Position numbers and translations under genes: made by a program. A stretch of DNA of 64,000 nucleotides. Origin: Pomphorhynchus laevis. Taxonomy: Eukaryota; Acanthocephala; Palaeacanthocephala; Echinorhynchida; Pomphorhynchidae. The DNA is taken from positions 62,001 to 126,000 of the forward strand of contig WNNJ02000543.1 of NCBI GenBank assembly GCA_012934845.2, in the 5' to 3' direction. The notes below the pieces were generated by a model, which saw only the letters and a list, made by a program, of their open reading frames with translations, ran no database searches and had not been told where the DNA came from. The stretch's first letter is position 1. Every line of letters starts with the position of its first letter. Shown one piece after another: positions 9,545 to 20,817 of this stretch.

Positions 9545-12005
9545 AAATGAAAACTTCTTTAAGCATTTATCGGACAAAAATTACAATAACCATGAAATTC
9601 ATTAATAAATGTATAGATAATATAAATATAGGTCGACTTTTAAATAATTCTAAAAGTAAAGAAATAATAGGATCAGATTTAAGTAAATATATTCCTAAAA
9701 TAAGGTATAAACTCCTACCACCATTAGGACCAAAAATGAAAGCTATATAAATAGAAAATATATTATAATACAATATATTATAGATAAATGTATAGATAAC
9801 AAATAATTAAAACCATTAAAAATTTCAAAAATTAAAGAAATAAAAGGATCAGATTTAAGTAAATTTATTCCTAAAATAAGGTATAAGTTGTTACCGCCAT
9901 TAGGACGAAACATTTGTTATTATAATCAAGAATTGAAATCTATATGTAAAGATAATATTAGAAGCATTATTGAAATAGAATGCAATTGTAAAAGTCTTAG
10001 TTTTGATAAAATAAATGAACACATATGTACCCATAATCTAGAATTAATTGAAAATTGTGAATTAAGAAAGCTGCTATCAAAAGGGTATAAATATAGATTA
10101 AATAATAACAACGACAAAAATAAAATTTACAGTTCGTTATATAATAACTTAAATGATTACTTTAGTAAGCTGATTAATAGTGAAAGCTCGAATATATCTA
10201 AGATAAAAATTTGGAAAGATTATATATTTGATAAAATTAAAAATAAAATGAAAATAACAAACAATTATGAAAGGAAAGATAAAATTAATAAAGATATGTA
10301 TAAAGAACTTACTAAATTAAAGGATAACTATATAATAAAAACTATTGATAAAGCCAGTAATAACTTTGTCTTCATATACAAAAAGCTTTATTATGATATA
10401 CTAGTGAAAGAGGTTAATTCTAATGATTTAAATGTAAATCCAACATATGAACGTAGTGAGTTGAGTTTAGAAACAATTATTACAAGTCACTGTTCTATAA
10501 TGGATAAAAAGGGTATAAAGGTTGAATTAGATAATAAAACTATACCCATATTATATTGGGATCCAAAATTACATAAAAATTCAATAAAACCTAGGTTCAT
10601 ATGTAGTGCGTTTAAATGTACATTAAAACCACTTTCTGTCTATATGAATAAAATACTTAAAGTAATTAAAGCACACTTTAAAAAATATTGCAAGGTAATC
10701 GAAATTAATACTGGTATAAAACACTATTTCAGTATTAATTCTACAAAGAATTTTTAGAACAGACAAAAGGAATAAATTTTCAAAATATAAATACATACGA
10801 TTTTAGTACTCTTTATACAAATCTAGATTTAGTAGATATTAAAGAACCGTTAGTAAAATTAATTAACCTTATATTCGGAAAATGATATACATATATATGT
10901 TATAATAATTATAACGCCTATCTAACAAAAATTAAACCATCAAATAAATATAAATATATGGATAAAATTGAATTAATAGAATATAATAGTAAAATATATA
11001 AATCAACACAATAATATAAAGAATAAATTTAAACTCTTAAGTGGCAAATTTTTATGGATGGATAATAAATAAAATACTTTGTATTAGAATAAGATACTAG
11101 ATAGTTATTTCAGAGGAAATACATCATTAGCATGTATTTGGCCCCGCTGCTATGTTGGGTAGAGGAGTTAGGGGCCGAAACCTGATAGCATAGCAGTTCA
11201 TCCTGATGACCTCTAATTCTTATTCTGATACAACGTCTGTTATTTATTAGTCAATTCATAAAAATGACGTTATTTTAATTTCAAATTTTTTATTTTAACT
11301 TTAAATTATAGAAAATCTAAAAACAATTATTAATTTTATTATTTAATTATTAAATTTTGATTTAGCAAAATTTAATAATTTTGCTATTAATAATTTAATA
11401 ATATAATAATTTAATAATTTAATAATTTAATAATCTAATAATTTTGCTATGCAGGGTCGGTGGGTGGAGAAAGGACATTAGAAACGACGGCGTAGTTTGA
11501 GTTGACGTGTTGGATGTTGATATGTGCTTATTGGAAAGGTTGCAGATTAGTTTGTTGGCACAAAAACCACATACGAAGTCTTCTTTAGCCTTATTCTTGT
11601 CGCAGGCGATTGTTGTCCTGACGCTGCAGTCGTGTATCGAACACTGTACTTGCAGTTGTCCATAGTTGGTGTTGGTCTTAGTTGTTTTCTTACGTCCTCC
11701 TATAAACGATGGTTGTCGTCGATGGTTGTCGTTGTAAGATGTTTGTAACTTTTTGTATTGTATTTACTTTAGATCTCAACTTTATTTGTGTGTGTTTAAG
11801 CTCTTAAAATTTTTGTGCTCTTAAAATTTTTGAATAGGCTATTTTTTCACTTAGGCTATCAGGAAGAACATAGGCCACCAAGAGAAACTTTGTATGTATG
11901 TATAATAGATCCCAAAATTTTTTAGAAATATTATGATTTAGAATTATTATGTTTTGTTTAGTTTATAATTATATTAAATACGTAGATTCAGTTAGCTGAT
12001 TTGAT
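9545..12005 (+). mobile_element. Naiad PLE copy with an internal RT deletion and a tail insertion
   Basis: Starts in the linker before the RT. The stretch GSDLSKYIPKIRYKLLPPLG appears twice (9665-9735 and 9850-9905), so the 5' end carries a short head-to-tail duplication. An open frame from 9888 to 10757 holds the N-terminal half of the RT (KASNNFVFIYKK, WDPKLHKNSIKPRFI). At about 10981 the sequence jumps straight to the end of the RT, so the GVPMG and YIDD motifs are deleted. The 3' tail begins at about 11030 (pseudoknot arms at 11140, 11147, 11171 and 11189). It is interrupted at 11363-11933 and ends with CAGTTAGCTGATTTG at 12003. Confidence 0.8.
11365..11933 (-). pseudogene. Insert in a Naiad tail carrying a Cys/His-rich reading frame
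   Basis: The Naiad tail stops at GATTTAGCA and resumes about 570 bp later at GATTTAGAATTATTATG. Between them, after an AATAATTT-type microsatellite (11400-11445), the minus strand is open over about 110 codons and contains CSIHDC, ACDKNK and FVCGFCANKLIC. This spacing of Cys and His could bind zinc. No start codon or second domain is evident and I do not recognise the family. The higher GC content (about 45%) shows it is foreign to the tail. Confidence 0.35.
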
Positions 12006-12179
12006 TTATATTATTTAGAATTATTTTTCACAAGTTATAAACAAATTCATATATTAATAGCTTTAAAGTAAGTAAGATTTAATTGAGCTTTTATTATCTC
12101 CAATTTGAACATATTTTATTTGTCTAAATATAGATTTATAAAAATATTATAGTTTTTTTATCATTTCAATTTTATCCTG

Positions 12180-12375
12180 AAGCCGTTCTTCAAGAGTTTC
12201 CGGTTATGCACGTGCACCGTATTTCTTGATGCAGATGATAAGCGCCGCAATTCAGCGAGGCAACGTTGTTTATATAAGGGAGTGCATAGACAATCCCGGC
12301 CTATGCGCATTTCGCGGCTACGACTCGGCATCACACGAGCCTAAGACTGCTTTTTGCAGTCTCAGGCTCGTGAAG
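12180..12375 (+). pseudogene. RLE-type LINE tail fragment with a hairpin
   Basis: The frame MMQMISAAIQRGNVVYIREC matches the AVQRGNA... tails seen at 8.45 kb (plus), 34.6 kb (minus) and 43.0 kb (minus), the C-terminal end of lineage-2 elements. Just after it, 12334-12350 and 12356-12372 form a 17-bp hairpin (CACGAGCCTAAGACTGC) with one mismatch and a 5-base loop. The fragment is too short to be functional. Confidence 0.5.
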
Positions 12376-12599
12376 TTTCGCAAATTTGTTTTTTTTTGTT
12401 TTTTATATTTGTCATTTATATTTATATTAATATCATTGATATTATCAATGATATTAATATATCATTGATAAGGATATAGATAATATGATATAGACGTTAT
12501 ATATTAATATAATATATTATAATAATATATATTGATATTCAAAACAACGGCACTGTAAGTACACAAACTTTTTTATCAACTGCCCAGTTCTTACAACTG

Positions 12600-12900
12600 G
12601 CTGTTTAACTGCCTACATCATGCCATCTAAACCAAATGCATGAATCGGAATTATGTGTAGGATCTACGAATTCTGTTAAATATACGGTGCAGGAATTCTA
12701 AACAGCAGTAGCAACACTGCTTGGAATTGGGTCAAACATTGATGTACATCAATCTGAACCTGCGTTACCTTTGCCGGGCGCAAATTTTGAGCCTTATGCT
12801 TATATCCTAATTATGGATACCCCAGAAAGAATCCATTTGGATTTCGAGTATTCGGAACAGGAAGTAATATATAGGGCTTAACAATCGAGGGAATATTTAA
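12600..12900 (+). pseudogene. Unrecognised coding-like remnant
   Basis: One frame reads TAVATLLGIGSNIDVHQSEP, then an LPGANFEPYAYILIMDTPER stretch to about 12880, followed by a stop. The composition is coding-like, but no family is recognised and there is no start. It may be part of another eroded element. Confidence 0.25.
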
Positions 12901-13023
12901 ATCGTACGTTTTTTCAATTTTTTTTTAATGAAAACACTTTATTTTAACAACACATGTACATGTTTGAGGTTACCCGCAAGTGGGCCCTAATTTTACTGTC
13001 GAATAACTTTTATTGTTTTTCAG

Positions 13024-13405
13024 CTACCCACTCGCTTCACTAGTTTCAGCAAACATGTGAATTGCATTACTGTGAACTGGACGATGCAAAGTCGATCTTG
13101 TCGATCTTATACACATCGACACTGATTTAGCGAGAGCAAATCCAATTTTTTGCCTTAACCATCCTATGCAATCTGCATAACTAGCGTTGCGCTTGACGGA
13201 TAATCGGTGTGCTAATGTTTTCAAACACCTTGTGTCATCTGGACCTACACCACCTAGGGTGGAAAATACAATTGGGATGAATGAGGCATGCTCGATTTCC
13301 TGCACTCTTTCAAAATATTTTGTCATTTTCCTCTCTTCGTGATATAAGTACGACTCACAACTTTTATGAGCGTAGGATGAAGCATGCGTGTTAATGGAGC
13401 ATGTG
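13024..13405 (-). pseudogene. RLE-type LINE, C-terminal part (lineage 1)
   Basis: The minus strand reads HASSYAHKSC, YLYHEERKMTKYFERVQEIE, HASFIPIVFSTLGGVGPD and CIGWLRQKIGFALAKSVSMC. The homologous block in the long copy at 56.2-56.5 kb reads ERITRVERGSFNPMVYSAVG and CIGQLRQDVSIQIAKCASMD. It is only the end of the protein, open but without the nuclease core. Confidence 0.65.
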
Positions 13406-13654
13406 TTATTATTTCAAATTCTTAATTTTTTAATAATATATAAGATAAATTTATTTTCTAAATCTAGATTTGTTAAAATTGTCCGTTTTTAAATTCTTAA
13501 AATTTATTTCTTTTGTGTGTTCTAAAAGCTATTGTAGAATTAATACTGAATAGTGTTTAAAACAAATAATAATTAATTAATCAATAGTTAATTAATTAAT
13601 CTAATTAATTTAAAATACTATTCGTGTGAAAATAAATGTAAATTAAGTAAAATA

Positions 13655-13740
13655 TTAAATGGTTGATACTGATCCAATAATAAATAATTATTGGAGGTGG
13701 ATCAAAGGAAAGAAGAAATTATTTAATTATTTAATTTAAA
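13655..13740 (+). repeat. Single arm of a fold-back repeat
   Basis: GTTGATACTGATCCAATAAT and GGTGGATCAAAGGAAAGAAG recur, in inverted form, at the right side of the fold-back at 22026-22220 (reverse complement of 22145-22217). The two copies define the outer boundary of a small dispersed repeat. Confidence 0.6.
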
Positions 13741-14029
13741 AAAGTAATGCGTTTCAAATTATTTCGAAATTATCATCTCGTTTTCATAAATTTTGCAAAA
13801 CAGTATTTACGCGCAGCATAATCGTTATTTTTTTGGTAATTTTCGATACATTTATGTTTTATCAATATTGATAAGAGTAAGAAAAATTCATTAATTTATC
13901 AACTACTTAAGAAACATTATGCATAAAATTATGTATATATAATTTCTTTATTCCATCTATCATTTTAAATATTAACATTTTAACATTAACGATTATCAAT
14001 ATACAATTATTCATTGCTTTTTCTGATCG

Positions 14030-14110
14030 GAAGGTCGGGTTGTTGAGGCAGTGCATGTACGATACTTGACCACGTTTCACTGCTCTGAGTGTCCGATCAG
14101 ACTTCCCCTT
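14030..14110 (-). pseudogene. RLE-type LINE tail scrap
   Basis: The minus strand reads SDRTLRAVKRGQVSYMHCLN, matching the AVQRGNAAYMLACL tail motif of lineage-2 elements. Only about 25 residues remain. Confidence 0.4.
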
Positions 14111-15338
14111 CATATAGTCCGAAATGTTCCTTGGTACAATAGAGAGAGTTTGATCTCCTCACATATACCATAGTCTGTCTCGGAGTCTTCGTATAGAAAG
14201 TCCAATCTGAAACACTTCAGAAAGAAGACGCCCATAGCCATCCTCAAAAGTGGCCTAGCACATCAAAAGACTTCAACAAGAGGAGCAGCGATTTTAATCC
14301 AAGAATCTCGCATTTAACCGATCTTTAAACTTTATCTCTAAGGCTGACGCCGAACACACCACGAAGGAACCTCATTTCGGACGCCTGTAAGAGAAGATAG
14401 ATAAGCAGACGAAGCGGTAAATTAATAGCTTTACTTAAAGATTAAGCTTTCTCTGTACCACAACTGATCTGCACAAAAATCCCATTACTGGGTTAGCTAC
14501 GCAAATCCGTCTCTCAATATCAATATCATTCCTACCATCACTCGAGAACAAGACAGCCAAGTACTTTAACTTTTCCACATCTGGTAAGACCTTGTCACCA
14601 ATTCGTATCGACGATGATACCTTGTTCCGAGCAAAGCATATCGAGACAGTTTTAGATTTGTTAACTTACATACCGGTCACTTGACATTCCGCCGTAAATC
14701 GATCCAGCAAATATTGTTGATGATCTGTATTGGAGGCAAACAAGACAACATCGTCTGAAAAATCGAAGATGATATTCTAATGGGAACAAACTGAAGACCA
14801 AACTCCGACAAAGCGGTCCGTATCTAAATTTTTTTATGCAAAAAGGAACAAATATGGACATAATGGACAGCCCTAGCAGAGCCGAACACCTACAAAAAAC
14901 AACTCAGAATTCCTGCCTAAAACACGAACATGACTCGTACTTAGTTCGTACAAAGAGGCCCCAGATACACGGAGGTAGCGCGGAACTTTGTACTTCTTAA
15001 GTAATTCTAACAACTTATCTCTTAATACCCGGTCGAACGCTTTCTCCAAATTCACAAAGCACACGTGGACTGGTTCAGCGTACTTCTAAGTGCGTTCCAG
15101 AATAGTCGAAATAGTTTAGGTATGATCCGCAGTTCCTCGACCATAACGAGAAACTACGTTCTGGTCATAGTTCCTCGTTCGTGAGGAACGAGAAACTACG
15201 TTCCTCATTCCTAAAAATATCAAATATTAAGTAGTGGAGAGACTGTCCCTCGACTATCGGTCGTATCCTTATTTCAAGAATCATGCCAAATAGCTTACCG
15301 GATAAGCTAAGAAGAGTAATGCCCCTAAATTTGAACAT

Positions 15339-15427
15339 TTCGTACAAAGAGGCCCCAGTTACACGGAGGTAGCGCGGAACTTTGTACTCCTTAAGTAATT
15401 CTCACAACTTATCTCTTAATACCCGGT
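15339..15427 (-). repeat. 89-bp templated duplicate at a Naiad/LINE junction
   Basis: These 89 bases repeat 14945-15033 (start TTCGTACAAAGAGGCCCCAG, end AATACCCGGT) with about four mismatches. They encode the RT segment DKLLELLKEYKVPRYLRV out of order, squeezed between the Naiad 5' boundary and LINE motif 0. Confidence 0.85.
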
Positions 15428-16984
15428 AAATACAATTATTACAAGTCACTGTTCTATAATGGATAAAAAGGGTATAAAGGTTGAATTAGATAATAAAACT
15501 ATACCTATATTATATTGGAATCCAAAATTACATAAAAATCCAATAAAACCTAGGTTCATATGTAGTGCGTTTAAATGTACATTAAAACCACTTTCTGTCT
15601 ATATGAATAAAATACTTAAAGTAATTAAAGCACATTTTAAAAAATATTGCAAGGTAATCGAAATTAATACTGGTATAAAACACTATTTCAGTATTAATTC
15701 TACAAAAGAATTTTTAGAACAGACAAAAAGAATAAATTTTCAAAATATAAATACATACGATTTTAGTACGCTTTATTCGAATCTAAATTTAGTAGATATT
15801 AAAGAAGCGTTAGTAAAATTAATTAACCTTATATTCGGAAAAAGATATACATATATATGTTATAATAATTATAACGCCTATCTAACAAAAATTAAACCAT
15901 CAAATAAATATAAATATATGGATAAAATTGAATTAATAGAATCCTTAAATATTTTGATAAATCAAAATTATTTAAAAGTAGGGACATCTATATTTAGACA
16001 AGTAAAAGGTGTTCCAATGGGTGGTAATAGTAGCCCAATTATAGCTGACTTGTTTTTAAGCTTTATAGAATATGAATTTGTTCATAACTGTGTAAAAACT
16101 AAATCTAAACAATATAAATATATGAAATATATGTTTCGATACATTGATGATATATGTGTATTTAATTCTAATAATTTTTATTCAATTAGTGAGCACATTT
16201 ATCCAGAAAGCCTTATTCTTAACAAAACCAATATTAATGATAAAGAAGGTGTATATCTAGATATGAACATTAAATTAACATTAACTAAAACTACTATTAA
16301 TTTATATCGTAAAGATGACATATTTAAATTTACAAGAAACATATTTTTGCATGAGCATTCATGCATACCATATAATATAAAATATAATACATTAAATAAT
16401 GAAATTTTAAGAATTGCAACAATATGTAATGATATTGGCTTTCTTCAAAATCATTTAAATAATTTAATAGATACATATTTTAAACTAGGTTACTATAAAA
16501 ATAACATCAAGCAGAAAATAGTAAAATATATAAATCAACACAATAATATAAAGAATAAATTTAAACTCTTAAGTGGCAAATTTTTATGGATGGATAATAA
16601 ATAATATACTTTGCATTAGAATAAGATACTAGATAGTTATTTCAGAGGAAATACATCATTAGCATGTATTTGGCCCCGCTGCTATGTTGGGTAGAGGAGT
16701 TAGGGGCCGAAACCTGATAGCATAGCAGTTCCTCCTGATGACCTCTAATTCTTATTCTGATACAACGTCTGTTATTTATTAGTCAATTCATAAAAATGAC
16801 GTTTATTTTAAATTTTATTTTTTATTTTTTATTTTTATTTTTAACTTGATTTAAATTATAGAAAATCTAAAAACAATTATTAATTTTATTATTTAATTAT
16901 TAAATTTTGATTTAGCATTATTATGTTTTGTTTATTTTATAATTATATAACAATACGTAGACTCAGTTAGCTGATTTAATTCTC
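15428..16984 (+). mobile_element. Naiad PLE copy, 5'-truncated, inserted in a LINE
   Basis: Holds the C-terminal two thirds of the RT (ORF 15459-16604) and a complete 3' tail to CAGTTAGCTGATTTA at 16968-16982. Both borders are sharp against LINE sequence on the opposite strand. The pseudoknot arms are perfect here: GGCCCC 16672-16677, CTGCTATG 16679-16686, GGGGCC 16703-16708 and CATAGCAG 16721-16728. It is nearly identical to the copies at 31.2 and 35.8 kb, so it belongs to a young subfamily. Confidence 0.85.
15459..16604 (+). CDS. Naiad reverse transcriptase, C-terminal part (open over 381 codons)
   Basis: RNA-dependent DNA polymerase of a Penelope-like retroelement, related to telomerase RT. 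Visible motifs: YWNPKLHKNPIKPRFICS (about residues 20-37), YDFSTLYSNL (motif A with its Asp, about 99-108), GVPMGGNSSPIIADLF (motif B, about 185-200), YIDDICVFN (motif C, the catalytic YxDD, about 227-235), and the tail KLLSGKFLWMDNK just before the stop. The ATG is internal; the N-terminal fingers, linker and GIY-YIG endonuclease seen at 56.7-57.8 kb are missing, so this copy cannot be autonomous. It is the only copy in the window where the whole core from motif A to the stop is uninterrupted. Confidence 0.85.
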   Translation: MDKKGIKVELDNKTIPILYWNPKLHKNPIKPRFICSAFKCTLKPLSVYMNKILKVIKAHFKKYCKVIEINTGIKHYFSINSTKEFLEQTKRINFQNINTYDFSTLYSNLNLVDIKEALVKLINLIFGKRYTYICYNNYNAYLTKIKPSNKYKYMDKIELIESLNILINQNYLKVGTSIFRQVKGVPMGGNSSPIIADLFLSFIEYEFVHNCVKTKSKQYKYMKYMFRYIDDICVFNSNNFYSISEHIYPESLILNKTNINDKEGVYLDMNIKLTLTKTTINLYRKDDIFKFTRNIFLHEHSCIPYNIKYNTLNNEILRIATICNDIGFLQNHLNNLIDTYFKLGYYKNNIKQKIVKYINQHNNIKNKFKLLSGKFLWMDNK

Positions 16985-17959
16985 TTCGAATCGCTTTCGC
17001 ATAGATCGGAATCATTCTAATTTGCTTATCACTAGAAACCTATCCTGACTTAAGTGCTAAGTTTAGGAGTCATGTTATCCAATTCAGAGACTTCAAAATC
17101 TCAGGTCTCAGGAAAGCCCGGTCGTATATCATCAAACCCAGCTAATTTGAAGTTTATGAACTATAAATTACGAAGTTTATGAACAACAGTAATGACCTCT
17201 TTCAAGATATTGGGATATTTCATTAAGTTCGAAGATTCTTCTTCCATATGAACAAGCAAGTTATCCGTATTAAGTATACCCCTTAAAATAGTTCTTTCAA
17301 CGACTAAGTATATCTTCAAAATCGATTGCTTAAAACAGTATTAGCAGATTTCTGCTTTTCAACACGAATGGCTTTGATCGTTCTCCAGAAATTTTAGAAG
17401 CTGATCGATAATCAAGTTCGAAACGCTCACCAAGTTGCTTTCTCTGGCTAAGCAACTGCTAGAGCTGCAGCTCTTTTGGCATGTCCATATCTGTCTACAG
17501 CCTCCAGTGACCCACCCATCAAACAAAATTGTATTATAAGCCATTTCTTCTGGTGAGCAGCTGCTCTTACTACTGTTGTTCACTAAGAAGTTTAAGGATT
17601 ATCTCCACGACAGGTACTTGCAGTCTTTAAACCACAACTTTTCGAAGTCGCATTGCCAAGCGAAGTTTTGTAAATAAATAGTAATTGTTCGATATTCTTT
17701 ACCTGGTTCCGCAATTGGTCAAAGTCCTCCCCAATATATTTATAAAGATTTCCCTTACAAAAGCATCTTTCAGACGTTCCCAACGAACGCTAACACTGCG
17801 TTTAAGGGGTTCCAGGTCTGTCTGGTGTCCTTCTTCGCCAGCGAATCTTACTAACTACAATGTAGTGGTTGGTTGACAGTTCAGCATGTCTCTTTAAACG
17901 AGTGCCCAGGACATATATTGCAAATCAGACGACACGATTACGAAATCGATCATTAATCA

Positions 17960-20129
17960 TTAACTAAGAGTATATGATGCCATGTGTCAGGCGTGTTGTT
18001 TATGGTAGTAAAACATAATTAGGTTAAAATTAAATATTATCAGTTTTATGGTAGTAAAATATATTAAATTAATATTAATATATAAAATTTATATTAATTA
18101 AATATATTTTATAGTTATTAACTATATAGTATAATTTAAATTCTAATATTTTAATTATAAAAAATTTTATTAACATAAAATTTTATATTAATAAAATTTC
18201 TTATTATTAAGGAAAATTTTATTACATAAATATCTAAATTAATTATATCACTGATTGCTTGCAATGGAGAAACTTTAATCACAAATAATTACAAATTAGG
18301 TACTTTTATTTAAATATATCATTTATCAATAAAATAATTGTTTTTGAAATTCGTTTAAAAGATACAAATTAACTTAGAAAGAATTAATTTGTATAGTAGA
18401 TAAATAACCTATAGTGTTAAAGATAAGTTGATTTGTCACAAATAGATATTTTGTTATCATCAGAATGAATAGGAATGTTAATTGCTTATCAAATTTAACG
18501 AATGAGATTTTTTTCGTTTTTGGGTTTAAACGCATCCTATATGTCATATTTTCACAAACAAATAAAGTTTAATAGAACAGTTTTAGATAGTTTGTATATT
18601 TTCATATTATATTCTCGACAATCGTGATTGCAAATTCACGCAGTTGCATTAATACACAATAATCTATATTATCTTAATCGTATTTCTGCATTTAATTTTG
18701 TCTAAACATTTCTACAATTTATTAACCATTAATTCATATTCTTTAAAATTTTGAAGTATTACAATTTCCCGTTTTGATACAAATACTTCTTTATATTCTT
18801 CGATACGATTTACCAGACAATGACTTGTTTTTCATCTTTTAATATATTAAATTTTGGGATCATCATTGTTGCTGATGCTCTTATTTATTTTAATATCCTG
18901 TAAATCGTAATTAAAATTAATTAGTTTTAATTAAATTCTTTCTTGCCACCAGATACACAAAATAGTGAACAATTGCAGTTTATATTATTGCAAGCATAAA
19001 TGCTGTTGGTAAGTTATTACATCAAGTAACTATTGTTGATGGTCTTTCCATAATACATATCTCTAGTATTGCTGCAAAATAATTTATTTCTGTACGATGC
19101 TAAAGATATATTCAAATCTCTAGGGTTCCTAATACGTTTCGATTATATTAAGTAATAAATTTTAGAAATATAAATGAATGGTAATTTCAGAGCAGATTAA
19201 TTTTGCAAAAGCAAATCCCACGAACTACTAAAGTACTCTAGCATTTTTCAAAAATCAAAGTGTTGTTTGAATGCCATGATTTCATTACTGCGCTAAAATT
19301 CGATTGTAGAAATATTTTACTGCAAAATCACAAGATAAACTTATCGGTTATTGTCATTTCATGGATGTTTCGGCGTTGTATGTATATATTTGATTGTAAT
19401 TTAATTATTGAACTTTTGTTAAGCCATTCTACAAAATTTAGAATCAATGCTACGACTGAAAAAACATGAAGGATTAATTAAAATCGTTTAAATGGACAAA
19501 TAAAATGAATATTCGAATTCAAATGTTTGATTTGATACTTGGTCATTTTCAAGGTTCATCTACAATTTATAATTAAAATACAATACAAATACAATAAACG
19601 AATTAAAAAATAAAAAACTTCTGATGAAGCTTTCATCTTTTTACTAATAATATTTTGTTCTTTAATTGTTTTCATTATATGTATTAGGCGTATTTGTTCG
19701 TTAATATCCCATTTGTGTGATCTACAAAGTATTGTGACGCTTTATTTTCTGTAATAATTATAGGTATTAGGTCTTAGCAGTTTTGCTAAGTATTCGGGCA
19801 ACATTGCCAATAGATGAGATATTTTAGTTTAATTACAACTAAATTCGAATAAACAGCATACTTACTGTCTTTTCAATTAATTATTGAATTATAAAAAACA
19901 ATATTTGACAGCATCTTGTTTTTATAATGAATTTGATCTTAACATTACATTATTTGTGATAATCGTTCGTGCTTGCAAATCACTTAACTACGAACGATTG
20001 CTTTTAACTGAAAACAATGAACGATTTTTTGCATTTAAAATAGAAAATCAATTATTATATTTGAAATTCACAAAAATATAAGTAATTAAAATAGCAAATA
20101 TTAAAGATTATCACATTACACGACTGTCC
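17960..20129. other. Long AT-rich stretch, no gene supported
   Basis: About 2.2 kb of AT-rich DNA. Short open frames at 19260 and 19884 have some exon-like composition, but no splice borders or homologous motif that I can defend. No element core was seen. Confidence 0.45.
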
Positions 20130-20817
20130 GCAAAAATCTCATCAGGAGATTTTTGGCGTATAAATCTCCTGAAAATTTATTCACCCCTAAAATGAAAAAT
20201 TTCAAAGAAAATATAATCAGGAGCAATACAGGAAAGGAAAAGATAGCTTATGAAAGATATTTCTACACTATTTTTGGCGTAAAAGTCTCCTGAAAATTTA
20301 TTTACCTCTAAAATGAAAAATTTCAAAGAAAATATAATCATATGAATTGCCAGTCCTCCTCTGCATCCAGTAGTGGGAGGGATCTGGCACTTATGAGTTA
20401 TTGTGATGACGCAACGGCATTCGTCATTCTTTCGCATCTGGCTTACATGTTTTCAATAAATTCACGCGAAATGGTCTCACTCTCCTTTAATCATATGAAT
20501 GTAATCATAAAAATATAATCATAAAAATGATACTTGCTTTGAGCTTTGTTCCCCTTCCCCCTTTCCTTTATTGCTCCTGATTACCTAAATTGCTTCATTA
20601 CCTAAACACTACCTAATAGTGTATAATATTGCTTCACTACCTAAACACTATTAGGTAGTGTGTTTACACTACCTAATAGTGTAGAAATATCCTTCATAAG
20701 CTATCTTTTCATTTCCTTTATTGCTCCTGGTTATATTTTCTTTGAAATTTTTCATTTTAGGGGTGAATAAATTTCCAGGAGATGTTTACGCCAAAAATCT
20801 CCTGATGAGATTTTTGC
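20130..20817. mobile_element. 688-bp element with 141-bp terminal inverted repeats
   Basis: The left end (20130-20270) starts GCAAAAATCTCATCAGGAG and is matched by the reverse complement of 20677-20817 with only about seven differences over 141 bases. The interior (20271-20676) contains a partial second copy of the arm (20271-20340), a short higher-GC segment (20340-20450) and nested palindromes of CACTACCTAATAGTG. No transposase is encoded and no clear target duplication flanks it. It looks like a non-autonomous DNA transposon (MITE or fold-back type). Confidence 0.75.

Larger units (their letters stand above)
14180..17960 (-). mobile_element. Apurinic-endonuclease-type LINE, split by a Naiad copy
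   Basis: In minus-strand order: 17960-17360 holds the end of the endonuclease and the linker (IRWRRRTPDRPGTP, LYKYIGEDFDQLRNQVKN); 17100-16985 holds the pre-RT segment (a VSSDKQIRMIPIYAKAIRRE-like stretch); 15338-15250 holds RT motif 0 (FRGITLLSLSGKLFGMILE); 15064-14660 holds the palm (VNLEKAFDRVLRDKLLELL, VGVRLCQGCPLCPYLF, FSDDVVLFAS); and 14640-14180 the thumb and C-terminus (SIRIGDKVLPDVEKLKYLAV, MRFLRGVFGVSLRD). A plus-strand Naiad copy (15428-16984) is inserted at the motif-0 boundary. The LINE has multiple stops and frameshifts and is old. The clade is not assigned. Confidence 0.7.

Noticed and set aside
12334-12372. Hairpin as a bacterial-style terminator
   Set aside because: The context is eukaryotic and the hairpin lies in a dead LINE tail; many similar hairpins occur elsewhere in the window.
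15459-16604. Host telomerase RT
   Set aside because: Sequence motifs resemble telomerase because PLE and telomerase RTs are related, but the ORF is repeated many times with PLE tails.
16672-16728. Calling the tail pseudoknot an HDV-like ribozyme outright
   Set aside because: Only the order of two stems agrees. I could not find P3, P4 or a placed catalytic cytosine, so it is reported as a pseudoknot only.
16735-16745. CTGATGA in every Naiad tail, as in the hammerhead ribozyme core
   Set aside because: The required GAAA lies upstream, not after a stem II, and the stems do not close in the hammerhead order. Published work states that Naiads lack canonical hammerheads.
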